From Planococcus chinensis (GTDB lineage Bacteria; Bacillota; Bacilli; Bacillales_A; Planococcaceae), in contig NZ_JABWTK010000001.1 of the NCBI RefSeq assembly GCF_020071995.1, forward strand, positions 372,001-436,000: DNA of 64,000 nt, read 5' to 3'. The position numbers and the translations under genes are program-made. Within the stretch, counting starts at the first letter, position 1. Each line of letters begins with the position of its first letter. The notes under the pieces were generated by a model. The model had not been told where the DNA came from, did not search any database, and worked only from the letters and a program-made list of their open reading frames with translations. Shown here one piece after another: positions 8,260 to 17,517 of this stretch.

Positions 8260-9426
8260 ATGCATGAAGAAAATATTACACGCATCCAGCTTGACGGCCG
8301 TGAACTGATCCTCATCGGGACAGCGCACGTATCGCGCCAAAGTGCAGAACAAGTCAAGCAGGTCATCGAAACGGAACGTCCGGATTCGGTTTGCATAGAA
8401 CTTGATGCACAGCGCTACCAGTCAGTCATGGAAAACAGCAAATGGAAAGAGACTGATATTTTCAAAGTCATTAAAGAAAAGAAATCCAGCCTGCTGCTGA
8501 TGAACTTGGCAATTTCTTCGTTTCAGAACCGTTTAGCCGACCAGTTTGGCATCAAGCCTGGCCAGGAAATGATTCAGGGAATTACGTCAGCCAAAGAAAC
8601 AGGGGCAGAACTGGTGCTTGCCGACCGCAACATCCAAGTGACGTTCTCACGGATTTGGAGCAATATCGGGTTTATGGGGAAAGCGCAGCTATTGACTTCT
8701 GTATTCTTCAGCATTTTCAGCAAAGAGACGATTTCCGAGGAAGACCTTGAAAAAATGAAATCACAGGATACGCTGAACGCAGTATTGAACGATTTCACTC
8801 AATCGTTTCCGCGGCTGAAAAAACCGCTGATCGATGAACGCGACCAGTACTTGGCGCAGAAAATCAAAGACGCACCGGGGGATAAAGTGGTGGCTGTTCT
8901 TGGGGCCGCCCATGTACCGGGGATTACGAAAGAGATTCATAATGACCATGATTTAAAAGCGCTGTCCGAAGTGCCGCCGAAATCGAAATGGCCGACCATC
9001 ATCGGATGGGCGCTGCCGATTCTTTTGATCGCGCTGCTTGCCATCACGTTTTACAATAACCCGGCAGCGGGCATCGATGGCACGATCAGTTGGATTTTAT
9101 GGACCGCTTCGCTTGGCGCAATCGGCGCAGCGTTGGCATTTGGCCATCCATTGGCGATTTTGACCGCCTTTGTCGGCGGGCCGGTCGGCGCATTGCATCC
9201 ACTGCTTGCCGCCGGTTGGTTTTCAGGCCTGATGCAGGCTTACGTAAGACGCCCGAATGTCGGCGATTTTGAAACGCTGTCGAAAGATGTCTTTACGTTG
9301 AAAGGCTTCTGGGACAATAAAGTCACGCGGGTCCTTTTGGTAGTCGTTCTCACCAACCTGGGAACGGCGGCCGGCAATATTATCGGCAGTGCCGATGTGA
9401 TCCGGCTGTTCCTTAAAAATTTATAA
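8260..9426 (+). CDS. TraB/PrgY-type membrane protein
   Basis: The 388-residue protein has an N-terminal TraB domain (about 1-230) with the conserved LIGTAHVS, VCIELDAQRY and VVAVLGAAHVPG motifs, and a C-terminal membrane part with about four to five helices (about 245-388). PrgY of E. faecalis pheromone plasmids and GumN/TIKI-like proteases share the fold; the GTAH and GAAH histidines and the ExD acid are the presumed metal ligands. Chromosomal members in Bacilli are uncharacterised, so peptide processing or signalling is a family-level guess. AAGGAAG precedes the ATG by 6 nt. A terminator follows. Confidence 0.82.
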   Translation: MHEENITRIQLDGRELILIGTAHVSRQSAEQVKQVIETERPDSVCIELDAQRYQSVMENSKWKETDIFKVIKEKKSSLLLMNLAISSFQNRLADQFGIKPGQEMIQGITSAKETGAELVLADRNIQVTFSRIWSNIGFMGKAQLLTSVFFSIFSKETISEEDLEKMKSQDTLNAVLNDFTQSFPRLKKPLIDERDQYLAQKIKDAPGDKVVAVLGAAHVPGITKEIHNDHDLKALSEVPPKSKWPTIIGWALPILLIALLAITFYNNPAAGIDGTISWILWTASLGAIGAALAFGHPLAILTAFVGGPVGALHPLLAAGWFSGLMQAYVRRPNVGDFETLSKDVFTLKGFWDNKVTRVLLVVVLTNLGTAAGNIIGSADVIRLFLKNL

Positions 9427-9434
9427 TTCCGAAG

Positions 9435-9465
9435 ACCAGATGTGCTTTTTGCATCTGGTTTTTTT
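9435..9465 (+). terminator. Terminator after the TraB-family gene
   Basis: The stem ACCAGATG with CATCTGGT is followed by a T run. Confidence 0.85.
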
Positions 9466-9540
9466 ATTTGAAAAGCGTTGAAAGAAAATAAACGGGGTAT
9501 AGAAAAGCAGAAAGACATTACGGTTGAGGAGGAACTGCTG

Positions 9541-9792
9541 ATGGGCCTCTTTGTCATGGGTATACTGCTCTGGTCGCTGGTTATCGCTTCAGTCATCCTG
9601 TTCATCTACGGTTTATGGAAAAGTTCGTGGAAAGCGCTTGTTTGGAGCGGTGCCGCCATATTGGTTCCAATGATGCTGATCTTCCTTGGAGGCCAGGGCA
9701 TCTGGTTCCGGCTCAGCATTTTGGTCCCCATCGCCATTTTTGCTGCAGCGTATTACATGAAACAGAAAACGACGCATCTGCCGCTGTCTTAA
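9541..9792 (+). CDS. Small membrane protein, unknown function
   Basis: The 83-residue protein is hydrophobic and has about three predicted membrane segments (9-25, 32-48, 54-70), ending in a short polar tail (KQKTTHLPLS). The start at 9541 is preceded by GAGGAGG at 8 nt; an upstream frame extension has no ribosome site. I do not recognise a family. It stands between two terminators, so it is probably a single-gene transcript. Confidence 0.65.
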   Translation: MGLFVMGILLWSLVIASVILFIYGLWKSSWKALVWSGAAILVPMMLIFLGGQGIWFRLSILVPIAIFAAAYYMKQKTTHLPLS

Positions 9793-9797
9793 AAAGG

Positions 9798-9826
9798 GAC
9801 CGGAGAAATCCGGTCTTTTTTTTTTG
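9798..9826 (+). terminator. Terminator after the small membrane protein gene
   Basis: The stem GACCGGA with TCCGGTC has a GAAA loop and is followed by a T run of about 11. Confidence 0.88.
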
Positions 9827-9842
9827 CATCCGGGAGTTCAGA

Positions 9843-9880
9843 ATAGCTATACATAGAAAATAGTTATACAATAGTTATAC
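9843..9880 (+). promoter_or_regulatory. Three direct repeats upstream of the RND gene
   Basis: ATAGCTATAC, ATAGTTATAC and ATAGTTATAC occur at 9843, 9860 and 9871, ending 25 nt before the RND start. The TTATACA core also forms the arms of the palindrome in the promoter of the B12-type regulator at 20120-20134. A regulator site is likely; which protein binds is inference. Confidence 0.45.
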
Positions 9881-9905
9881 AAAATTTAAAGGAAGAAGGT
9901 GTCAT

Positions 9906-12900
9906 ATGCGTTATTTACTTGAACGGGGCAAATTGTTTTTATTCCTGTTTTTTATCCTTACGGTTATAGGAGCATATGTATTTACGACGCTGCCGCAGCG
10001 TGAAATTCCGGAAACGCCGCCGAATCTCGTGCTGGTTTCCACCATATTGCCCGGCGCAGGCCCCGAAGAAATTGAAACATCGATCACAAATCCAATTGAG
10101 CGCGAATTGCAGAAAGTGGACGGCATTTCCACAATGCAGTCGGTTTCTTCGAATTCGGCTTCTATTATTACTCTGGAGATCGAGGACGGGGTTGATGCAG
10201 ATGGTTTGGTAACGGAAATGCAGCAGCAAGTCCAGCGTGCATCGTCCCAGTTTCCGGACCAGGCACAGGCACCTACTGTCGAAAAGCTTGATTTGACCTT
10301 CCCGCTGGTGTCGTATATGTTCTACGGCGATGAAGCGGAGCTTGCGAAAATGGAAACGGCGTTCGCTGATTTAAGCGAAGAAGTGGAAGCGGTAAACGGC
10401 GTTGCAGGAACGGAAGTTAAAGGTTTGGACGGGCGCCAGATCCTGGTTGAACTCCAGACGGACAAGCTTGCCCAGAGCGGAGTGCAGCCATTTGAAGTGC
10501 TTGAATCGCTTCAGCAGGCGAACCAGCCGCTGTCGCTTGGCTCCCATGACAATGGCAACGAGCAATTGCTCCTGACCGTACAGCAGAAAGAAGGGGTCGA
10601 TAAATTAAAAACACTGCGCGTCGGTTCTGCAGCAGTGCCTCTTGAAGATGTAGCAACAATCGAAAGCGTCAATCAAAACAAAACAGACATTGTTACATAT
10701 GAAGGGCAGCCGGCCATTTCGTATACCGTCTTTTTGAAATCGGCTCAGGACGTGCCTTCTGTGGATGAGAAGGCTTCGGAAGTGATTGAAGCCTTCGTCG
10801 ATACCTTGCCGGCCGGAGTCGAAGCGGAACGCTACGAATCCCAGGCAGAGAATGTGAATACGATTTTTGACAGTTTGTATGAATCATTGCTGATTGCGGT
10901 ACTGGCAGTTCTGATCATTACCACTGCCGGCTTGACTTTGTACGGAGCGCTTGCTGTCGCCTTGACTGTTCTTGCTTCAGTCCTGATCGGCCTGATTCCG
11001 ATCCCGTTCATGGGCGTCGATTTGAACCAGATTTCCGTAATCGGCCTGATTATCGCTATCGGGATTCTGGTGGATGACAGCATTGTTGTCAACGACAATA
11101 TCCAGCGCCGCTATAAGCTCGGAGATTCTCCGATGGACGGCGCCGTCAACGGCGTGAAAGAAGTTTATTCTTCGATCATCGCATCGAGCCTTGCGATTGT
11201 GGTAACCTTCTCGCCGCTCTTGCTGCTGTCAGGCGGCAACGGCGCATTCATCAAAGCACTGCCGAGCATTTTGATTACGACCATCATTGCATCAACCGTG
11301 CTGTCGATTACGCTTGTGCCGATTATGCAGTATTTGAAAACCAAGCGCGGCGGCAAAAAGAAAGTTTCCGATACGCCTGGGTTCCTTGGAAAGCCGCTTG
11401 AAAAAATGGCGGTGTTTTATTCGGAGAAAATCCTGCGCGGTGTGCTGAAGCGGCCTTTGCTTGTGGGAATCAGCGGTTTGGTGCTGGCAACCGGCTTGTT
11501 GTCGTTGGCATTCTTTACGCCATTTGAATTTTTCCCGGCAGCTGACCGCAAAGAAGTAACAATGGATGTGCGGCTTGCGGAAGGCACAAACATTGAAGAG
11601 ACGGATGAGTTTCTTCAGGAATTGACAGGGAAAATGCAGGATGAAGAACCGCATATTGATGAAGTATCGATTTTTACAGGTGACGGCTTGCCGAATCTGT
11701 TCGCTTCATCGATGGACAATACCGGTCCGAACACAGGACAAGTTGCGTTTCGGATTGACCGGGAACAGACAACGGCTGCTGACTTTATCGACAAATGGCA
11801 GCCGGAACTCCGGGAACAGTACCCTGATGCAGAAATTTTCCTGAGCACGATTGTCCAGGGGCCACCGACCGGAGCACCGGTAACTGTTACGGTAAAAGGC
11901 GCTGACTTGGCGGAATTGACAGCGCTGCGTGACCAGTTGACAACAGATATGCTGGCTGGCGGAGCGGACGTTGTCACCGATAACCTCGGGGAAGCGGTGC
12001 CGGCCATCCGTTACGAACCGAACAATGCCGCATTGGATGAAAACCGGATTCCGCTCAGCACGGTGACAAACCAGCTGCAGCTGCTGACGCAAGGCGTTCC
12101 GCTTTATAGCATTTATGAAGGGCAGACGTCTTATGATGTGGTATTGAAGCAGGCGGGCATTGAAGACGGAGAAGACATTGATCTCGCTGACTTCCAGCTG
12201 CCGGTATTGAACGGGCAAGGGCCGCAGCAAGGACCGCCTCAGCTGGTGGGGCTTGATCAATTGCTGACGCCTGAAGAAACGTCTGTTGTTGCACAGATTC
12301 CGCATCAAAATGCGGAGCGTTCCATTACGCTGCGGGCATTTGGCGAAGTGGATAATTTTGAAAGCAAGATGCTCGCTGTGGTGGATGAACAGCGCGCAGA
12401 TCTGACAGATGGCTATGAACTGTCAACCGGCGGGGAAAATTCGGACCAGGAAGCCTTCTTCACGGAAATCGGCCTCTTGTTCCTGGTGGTCATCCTGCTG
12501 GTTTACCTGGTGATTGCCTTCCAGTTCAAATCATTCGGCTTGCCGTTCCTTGTGCTGATTGCTGTGTACCTTGGCATATCGGGCGCCATGCTCGGGCTCT
12601 TTATCACCCAGACGCCGCTTAGCTTCCTTGGCGTTATGGGAATCGTTTCCTTGACGGGGATCGTGGTGCGGAATGCGGTGGTCTTGATTGATTTCGTGGA
12701 AGTCCGGAGATTGTCCGGAGACTTTAATATTAAGGATGCGATTATCGAATCCGGCTACGCCCGCATCAAACCGATTGTGTTAACGTCGTTGACTTCGATT
12801 GTGGCATTGATTCCGGTGGCATTGTCCGGCGATCCGCTGTTTGAAGCACTGGCGATCACCATCATTGCCGGACTCGCTTTCTCCAGTATCTTTACGCTGG

Positions 12901-12995
12901 TCATGATTCCAGCGCTTTATCTGGTATTTTACCGTGTTCGTTATCGTAAAAAGATAAAGGCGCGGGCGGTTGCGGAAGAACCTACAACCGTTTAA
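9906..12995 (+). CDS. RND-superfamily efflux transporter (SwrC/YerP-like)
   Basis: The 1029-residue protein has the AcrB/SwrC layout: an N-terminal helix followed by a large extracytoplasmic loop, a block of about five to six helices, a second loop, and a final helix block. The helix-4 proton-relay pair is DD in GILVDDSIVV. The N-terminal LPQREIPETPPNL and the ITNPIERELQKVDGI segment are characteristic. In B. subtilis SwrC exports surfactin and other amphiphiles. No membrane-fusion partner gene lies next to it, as is common in Gram-positives. It has its own terminator. Three TATAC direct repeats sit just upstream. Confidence 0.9.
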   Translation: MRYLLERGKLFLFLFFILTVIGAYVFTTLPQREIPETPPNLVLVSTILPGAGPEEIETSITNPIERELQKVDGISTMQSVSSNSASIITLEIEDGVDADGLVTEMQQQVQRASSQFPDQAQAPTVEKLDLTFPLVSYMFYGDEAELAKMETAFADLSEEVEAVNGVAGTEVKGLDGRQILVELQTDKLAQSGVQPFEVLESLQQANQPLSLGSHDNGNEQLLLTVQQKEGVDKLKTLRVGSAAVPLEDVATIESVNQNKTDIVTYEGQPAISYTVFLKSAQDVPSVDEKASEVIEAFVDTLPAGVEAERYESQAENVNTIFDSLYESLLIAVLAVLIITTAGLTLYGALAVALTVLASVLIGLIPIPFMGVDLNQISVIGLIIAIGILVDDSIVVNDNIQRRYKLGDSPMDGAVNGVKEVYSSIIASSLAIVVTFSPLLLLSGGNGAFIKALPSILITTIIASTVLSITLVPIMQYLKTKRGGKKKVSDTPGFLGKPLEKMAVFYSEKILRGVLKRPLLVGISGLVLATGLLSLAFFTPFEFFPAADRKEVTMDVRLAEGTNIEETDEFLQELTGKMQDEEPHIDEVSIFTGDGLPNLFASSMDNTGPNTGQVAFRIDREQTTAADFIDKWQPELREQYPDAEIFLSTIVQGPPTGAPVTVTVKGADLAELTALRDQLTTDMLAGGADVVTDNLGEAVPAIRYEPNNAALDENRIPLSTVTNQLQLLTQGVPLYSIYEGQTSYDVVLKQAGIEDGEDIDLADFQLPVLNGQGPQQGPPQLVGLDQLLTPEETSVVAQIPHQNAERSITLRAFGEVDNFESKMLAVVDEQRADLTDGYELSTGGENSDQEAFFTEIGLLFLVVILLVYLVIAFQFKSFGLPFLVLIAVYLGISGAMLGLFITQTPLSFLGVMGIVSLTGIVVRNAVVLIDFVEVRRLSGDFNIKDAIIESGYARIKPIVLTSLTSIVALIPVALSGDPLFEALAITIIAGLAFSSIFTLVMIPALYLVFYRVRYRKKIKARAVAEEPTTV

Positions 12996-13038
12996 TCAAA
13001 TCCGTTTGAAAGACTGCGGATAATCTGTGAAAAAACAG

Positions 13039-13067
13039 CGTACATCTGAAAAGATGTGCGTTTTTTT
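13039..13067 (+). terminator. Terminator after the RND gene
   Basis: The stem CGTACATC with GATGTGCG contains one G-T pair and is followed by seven T. Confidence 0.82.
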
Positions 13068-13133
13068 GATACACCAACGGGTAATCAGCAATATAGACAG
13101 ATTTTCACTTTCAACATGCGGAGGTGAGTGGCA

Positions 13134-14549
13134 TTGAGAAATGAGCAGCAATCCATCACGGATAAAAATTTCCGCAAAGGGCCGTTTTTGGCCGTATTGA
13201 TGGCGGGCGTGTTCGTGGCGATTCTGAACCAAACCTTGCTTGCCACCGCCTTGCCGCATATCATGGACGATTTGGACATCAACGCCAATGTGGCGCAGTG
13301 GCTGACGACGGTTTTTATGCTGGTGAACGGAGTCATGATTCCGATTACCGCCTTTTTGATCGGCAAATTTTCGACGCGCCGCTTGTTCCTGGCGGCCATC
13401 GGCTTGTTTGCGGCCGGAACGATCATTTGTGCGTTTGCTCCCGGCTTTCCGCTGCTAATGGTCGGCCGCATTGTGCAGGCTTCCGGCGCCGGCATCATGA
13501 TGCCGTTGACGCAAACCATTCTATTTATCGTGTTCCCTGTTGAAAAGCGCGGGCAAGCCATGGGCTTGTTCGGGCTGGTCATTTCATTTGCTCCAGCGCT
13601 TGGCCCGACCTTGTCCGGCTGGATTGTGGAGCAGTATCCATGGCGCGCCCTTTTTTATATCGTGATTCCCATTGCCGTCGCTGATTTTGTGCTGGCGTAT
13701 TTCCTGCTGCGCAATGTGACCAAGCAGACTTTCCCAAAATTGGATCTGCCGTCTGTCATCTTTTCCACTTTTGGTTTCGGCGGCATCTTGTACGGTTTCT
13801 CAAGTGCCGGCAATTCGGGGTGGGGAAGCTGGCCCGTCATCGCCTCGATTGCAGTCGGCATTGTTTCGCTGATCGTGTTTATCCGCCGTCAATCCCGGTT
13901 GAAGGAGCCGCTGCTGGAATTCGGTGTATTTTCTTATGGCATTTTTACCTTGTCGACGATATTGAGCGTTATTGTCTTTATTTCGATGATTGGCAGTGCG
14001 ACCATTTTGCCGATTTACATGCAGAATATGCACGGCTTTACCGCCTTTGAATCGGGCCTGATGCTGCTGCCGGGCGCCATCATCATGGGAGCGATGAATC
14101 CGGTGGCCGGTAAGATTTTCGATGCGGCAGGGGGCAAATGGCTGGCGGTGATTGGGCTGCTGATCGTCACGGTTTCCACGTTCCAATTTTCTGTGTTGAC
14201 GACAACGACTTCTTTCACTTATTTGGCTGTCATGCACGCCATCCGGATGTTCGGGGTTTCAATGGTGATGATGCCGGTCACGACGGCGGGGCTCAATCAG
14301 CTGCCTGAACGTCTCATCCCGCATGGCACGGCGATGAGCAATACGATGCGCCAAGTTTCCGGTTCAATCGGCACAGCGCTGCTCGTCACCATTATGACCG
14401 GTACGGCTTTGGACCCGCAGCAATACGGTGCAGAAGGGCTCGTGCGCGGCGTAAATATTTCGTTTATCGTGGTCGGTGTATTGAGTGGCATCGGCGTATT
14501 TCTGGCATTTTTCCTGAAAAAAGCGGAACCTGCGAAGAACAGGAAGTAA
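13134..14549 (+). CDS. MFS multidrug exporter, EmrB/QacA (DHA2) family
   Basis: The 471-residue protein has about 14 membrane helices. Its first helix carries FVAILNQTLLATALPHI, the DHA2 signature, and a motif-C-like segment (SFAPALGPTLSGW) follows helix 4/5, marking a proton-coupled drug exporter. Lincomycin/multidrug exporters LmrB and MdtP of Bacillus are of this type. The TTG at 13134 sits 9 nt after GGAGG and is preferred; a GTG at 13128 is only 3 nt from it. The substrate cannot be told. It follows the RND transporter after a terminator and is monocistronic. Confidence 0.88.
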   Translation: MRNEQQSITDKNFRKGPFLAVLMAGVFVAILNQTLLATALPHIMDDLDINANVAQWLTTVFMLVNGVMIPITAFLIGKFSTRRLFLAAIGLFAAGTIICAFAPGFPLLMVGRIVQASGAGIMMPLTQTILFIVFPVEKRGQAMGLFGLVISFAPALGPTLSGWIVEQYPWRALFYIVIPIAVADFVLAYFLLRNVTKQTFPKLDLPSVIFSTFGFGGILYGFSSAGNSGWGSWPVIASIAVGIVSLIVFIRRQSRLKEPLLEFGVFSYGIFTLSTILSVIVFISMIGSATILPIYMQNMHGFTAFESGLMLLPGAIIMGAMNPVAGKIFDAAGGKWLAVIGLLIVTVSTFQFSVLTTTTSFTYLAVMHAIRMFGVSMVMMPVTTAGLNQLPERLIPHGTAMSNTMRQVSGSIGTALLVTIMTGTALDPQQYGAEGLVRGVNISFIVVGVLSGIGVFLAFFLKKAEPAKNRK

Positions 14550-14700
14550 GGATATTCTACTGGATGCCTGTTTGAATTTTCATTGCATTATAACAACTTT
14601 TACGATAAGAATTTGTCACAGGATAGCCATTTACTTCTTTTCGTGGATTTGGTAAGATGTCTGACGACAGTAAACTAATTAACTGACGAACTGGCTGAAA

Positions 14701-14714
14701 TGAAAGCGTTTCAA
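14701..14714 (+). promoter_or_regulatory. Possible CcpA site (cre-like) upstream of the nucleoside transporter
   Basis: TGAAAGCGTTTCAA, 27 nt before the start, resembles a cre but is one base short of the usual 14-nt symmetry. Similar imperfect sites occur upstream of both CoA-transferase genes. Confidence 0.35.
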
Positions 14715-14740
14715 GCCGGAAAAAATAATGAGGTGAAATT

Positions 14741-15952
14741 GTGAATTTATTATGGGGCATCTTCGGCGTATTCGTTGTTCTGGGAATCGCTTTCCTATTA
14801 TCAAGCAGCCGAAAGTCAATCAGTCCGCGAACGATTTTGGGTGGATTAGCTATCCAAATTACGTTTGCATTTATGGTTTTGGAATGGGAATTGGGAAGAA
14901 CAGCGCTCCTTAAACTTTCAAACCTTGTCCAAAACGTCATCAACTATGCTGGAGAAGGGATTTCGTTTGTATTCGGCCCTGCAGCTGATACGACAAACTT
15001 CGGTTTCGTATTTGCCTTCCAAGTATTGACGATCATCATTTTCTTCTCGTCTCTTATTTCGGTGCTTTACTATTTGGGTGTTATGCAGATTATCATCAAA
15101 CTTCTTGGAGGCGCATTATCGAAGCTTCTTGGAACAAGTAAAGCGGAGTCGATTTCAGCTGCGGCGAATATTTTCGTTGGGCAGACAGAAGCACCGCTTG
15201 TCATCCGTCCGTTCATCGCCGGCATGACAAAATCCGAGCTTTTCGCGGTTATGACGGGTGGACTTGCTTCGGTAGCCGGCTCGACGCTTGCCGGTTATGC
15301 GCTTTTAGGTGTACCTCTTGAATATTTATTGGCAGCCAGCTTCATGGCAGCGCCAGCCGGTCTGATCATGGCTAAAATCATGTTGCCGGAAACTGAAAAA
15401 GTTGAAGAAAAAGATTTTGTCATGGAAAAAGACAATGCTTCAGTCAACGTTGTAGACGCTGCTGCACGCGGTGCGGCGGATGGATTGCAATTGGCATTGA
15501 ATGTCGGCGCCATGTTGCTTGCGTTCATCGCTTTGATTGCCTTATTGAACGGGATGCTTGGCGGAATCGGCAACTGGTTCGGTACAGACAACTTGACGAT
15601 CCAAGGAATCTTGGGCGTTATCTTTGCACCTCTGGCTTGGGCAATTGGTGTGCCTTGGGCAGAAGCTGTACAAGCGGGTAGTTTCATCGGACAGAAATTG
15701 GTGCTTAACGAATTTGTTGCGTACACTGCATTTGCCCCTGAAATTGCAAACTTGTCACCAAAAACGGTTCTCGTTGTCAGCTTCGCACTATGTGGCTTTG
15801 CTAACTTGAGCTCATTGGCAATCCTTCTTGGAGGATTGGGAGCGATGGCTCCAAGCCGCCGTCCGGATATCGCGCGTTTGGGTATCAAAGCGGTTGCGGC
15901 CGGGATGCTCGCTTCACTTCTGAGTGCGGCCATTGCCGGTATGTTCATGTAA
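14741..15952 (+). CDS. nupC: Concentrative nucleoside transporter, NupC/CNT family
   Basis: The 403-residue membrane protein has about nine to ten helices. The conserved [11 protein letters not shown] motif (nucleoside and cation site) and [12 protein letters not shown] and [11 protein letters not shown] segments identify it as a CNT family Na+ or H+/nucleoside symporter. The length is normal. It starts with GTG behind GAGGTGAA. B. subtilis NupC takes up pyrimidine nucleosides under DeoR and CcpA control. A cre-like site is upstream, so catabolite control is possible here. It is monocistronic, with a terminator immediately downstream. Confidence 0.92.
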   Translation: MNLLWGIFGVFVVLGIAFLLSSSRKSISPRTILGGLAIQITFAFMVLEWELGRTALLKLSNLVQNVINYAGEGISFVFGPAADTTNFGFVFAFQVLTIIIFFSSLISVLYYLGVMQIIIKLLGGALSKLLGTSKAESISAAANIFVGQTEAPLVIRPFIAGMTKSELFAVMTGGLASVAGSTLAGYALLGVPLEYLLAASFMAAPAGLIMAKIMLPETEKVEEKDFVMEKDNASVNVVDAAARGAADGLQLALNVGAMLLAFIALIALLNGMLGGIGNWFGTDNLTIQGILGVIFAPLAWAIGVPWAEAVQAGSFIGQKLVLNEFVAYTAFAPEIANLSPKTVLVVSFALCGFANLSSLAILLGGLGAMAPSRRPDIARLGIKAVAAGMLASLLSAAIAGMFM

Positions 15953-15969
15953 TAATAAATTCACAAACT

Positions 15970-16005
15970 AAACCCCTCTTCGTCCACTGGCGGAGAGGGG
16001 TTTTT
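15970..16005 (+). terminator. Terminator after nupC
   Basis: The stem AAACCCCTCT with AGAGGGGTTT is followed by T residues. Confidence 0.88.
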
Positions 16006-16050
16006 GCTTATCGGACGTTTTTCGCTGGCGAAAAGCGTCCTTCTTTAAGG

Positions 16051-16078
16051 AAGCGGCCGTCTGTTGCGGCCGCTTTTT
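16051..16078 (+). terminator. Second hairpin and terminator downstream of nupC
   Basis: The stem AAGCGGCCG with CGGCCGCTT is followed by TTT. A further hairpin (GGACGTTTTTCGC with GCGAAAAGCGTCC) lies at 16013-16040 between the two. Confidence 0.65.
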
Positions 16079-16185
16079 CCGTTTATGGGTTGGTTTTGGG
16101 TTGAAAAGCGTCGAAAGTGCGTTTTTAAGGGCAGGAATGGATGCATTTCGCAGGCGAAATGCGGTGAAGGGCTTGAAAATCGAGA

Positions 16186-16290
16186 TTTATTTGCGTTTAA
16201 AAAGTTTTATTTGCGTTCGCAAGAAGTTTATTTGCGCTTAAAAAAGTTTATTTGCGTTCGCCAAGGGTTTATTTGCGTTCAACAAAAATC
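16186..16290 (+). repeat. Short tandem array, TTATTTGCG unit (array 1)
   Basis: TTATTTGCG occurs at 16187, 16207, 16228, 16248 and 16269, spaced 20, 21, 20 and 21 nt. Bases after the core alternate between a TTTAAAA/CTTAAAA form and a TTCGCAAG/TTCGCCAAG form, so there is also a 41-nt higher-order unit. The array lies just beyond the 3' end of the NERD gene. A related array in inverted orientation is at 30862-30940. A hairpin (AAGCTCGTTG with CAACGAGCTT, 16298-16324) separates it from the gene. Confidence 0.85.
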
Positions 16291-16330
16291 GGCAAATAAG
16301 CTCGTTGGTATGTGCAACGAGCTTAGACAT

Positions 16331-17278
16331 TTACTTTAATCTGTACGTAGTGGTTTTCAATTCACCTGTCCTATCCAAGTCCAACTGTCTTAAAAGACGG
16401 GAAGCCACAAACGGAGATTCTATCCCGCAAAATCTCCTGAACTCCTGATTCGTCAGTTCGCTGCTGACCAGCGTAAAATACTCCCGCACCGCCAGTATAT
16501 GAGCGGAACTGTCTCGTTCTCCGCAACTTGAGCATTGCCAGCTTCGCTTCACACGCTGCATGGCATACGACTGGCAGCCTCGGCAATAGACGCCGGGTTT
16601 CAACTCAATTGGATCAATGAAGTATCTTTTGCACAATGGAGTTTGTCTAAAAGGGGTTTGATTTGCTAGAAGCGTCTTTTTGATTTTCAGTAATTTTACA
16701 TCCGGCACTTTTGGGGGAGAAGCTGTCCAGATTTTTAAGAGGGTTTCGGGCAGTTGATACGTTTTGCAGATCGGAGCATCGGCTGGTTTGGCAATGAACT
16801 CGCACTTTTTCGCGGTGAACACAATCAAGCCGCGGATAGGCAAAGTGATTTTCCGTGCCTTGAACCATGTCGCCAGAAAGCGGATGTGTTTGTTGAGCTG
16901 GACGCGCGGGTCTTCCATCACCGTTTTCACATCTTCTTCGTCAAACCGGTAAAATTCGCCGGTGTTGTCATCAAAATGGATTTTGCCGCTGATGTTTTTC
17001 GATTCGATAATAATGGCGCAGCGCTCGGTCAACAGAAGAGCATCCATTTGTACGAGCCAATTACCCAACTTCAGGTTTACATCCCACAGCATGTCGAACG
17101 TCTCTTCCAAATGAAATTCTTTCATACGTGAAGCAAGTCGGCTTTCGCCTCTATACCCGGCAACTGCCCGGTTCCATTCACTTTGTATATAATTCTTTTC
17201 GGGATGAGCTGCCGGAAGCCGGCCGGCGAGCCGCTCCAACGCTTCCGTTTTTGTCAGTATACGCAATTCCAAATGCAT
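16331..17278 (-). CDS. NERD-domain protein with zinc ribbon, first copy
   Basis: The 315-residue cytoplasmic protein has a nuclease-related (NERD) domain at about 40-155: GE at 44-45, QMD at 77-79 and ESK at 92-94 match the conserved catalytic-like acids and lysine. Two CxxC pairs at 232/235 and 249/252 form a zinc ribbon, followed by an alpha-helical C-terminal region. NERD proteins are often plasmid- or defence-linked, but chromosomal ones in Bacilli have no known role. A paralogue of the same design, with low sequence identity, is at 40446-41417. Both have a short tandem array at their 3' end. The gene is alone on the minus strand. Confidence 0.8.
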   Translation of the reverse strand: MHLELRILTKTEALERLAGRLPAAHPEKNYIQSEWNRAVAGYRGESRLASRMKEFHLEETFDMLWDVNLKLGNWLVQMDALLLTERCAIIIESKNISGKIHFDDNTGEFYRFDEEDVKTVMEDPRVQLNKHIRFLATWFKARKITLPIRGLIVFTAKKCEFIAKPADAPICKTYQLPETLLKIWTASPPKVPDVKLLKIKKTLLANQTPFRQTPLCKRYFIDPIELKPGVYCRGCQSYAMQRVKRSWQCSSCGERDSSAHILAVREYFTLVSSELTNQEFRRFCGIESPFVASRLLRQLDLDRTGELKTTTYRLK

Positions 17279-17373
17279 GCCTCCTTCTAGTGAATTAAAT
17301 GCAGTATAGCATCATTCACACAGCTTGAAATCAGCTAAATAAATGATGCAAAAACCCATTAATTTGCTGCTGT

Positions 17374-17405
17374 TTGAATGTGGAAAACGAATAAACCACA
17401 TTCAA
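17374..17405 (+). promoter_or_regulatory. Perfect inverted repeat upstream of the purine permease promoter
   Basis: TTGAATGTGG and CCACATTCAA flank 12 nt containing AAAACGAATA. The repeat ends 10 nt before the -35 box, a usual place for an operator. The CGAA in the loop faintly recalls a PurBox, but the second box is not seen. Confidence 0.45.
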
Positions 17406-17415
17406 GTTAAATACC

Positions 17416-17444
17416 TTGACAGCATCCTTTTTTTGGCTTAAACT
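17416..17444 (+). promoter_or_regulatory. Sigma-A promoter of the purine permease gene
   Basis: A perfect TTGACA is followed after 17 nt by TAAACT. No purine riboswitch is recognised in the leader of about 70 nt. Confidence 0.55.
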
Positions 17445-17517
17445 CCTATATTGGCTCACCTGTTACATATGGGAAGAGCGGGTAGGGAGAGGGCTAATTT
17501 AATAGAAGGTTTTGTGA

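Noticed and set aside
9906-12995. Heavy-metal (CzcA/CusA) RND pump
   Set aside because: The sequence is closer to the SwrC/YerP type, has no methionine-rich site and no metal-regulator or membrane-fusion gene beside it.
16186-16290. CRISPR-like array
   Set aside because: The conserved core is only about 9-12 nt, spacing is 20-21 nt in total so no room for a 30-nt spacer, units vary, and no cas gene is nearby.
16064-16339. 91-residue open frame
   Set aside because: It consists of terminator hairpins and the tandem array, has no ribosome site, and its composition is repeat-driven.
17284-17517. Purine riboswitch before the purine permease
   Set aside because: The expected loop-loop blocks of the purine aptamer are not found; only a dyad and a sigma-A promoter are seen.
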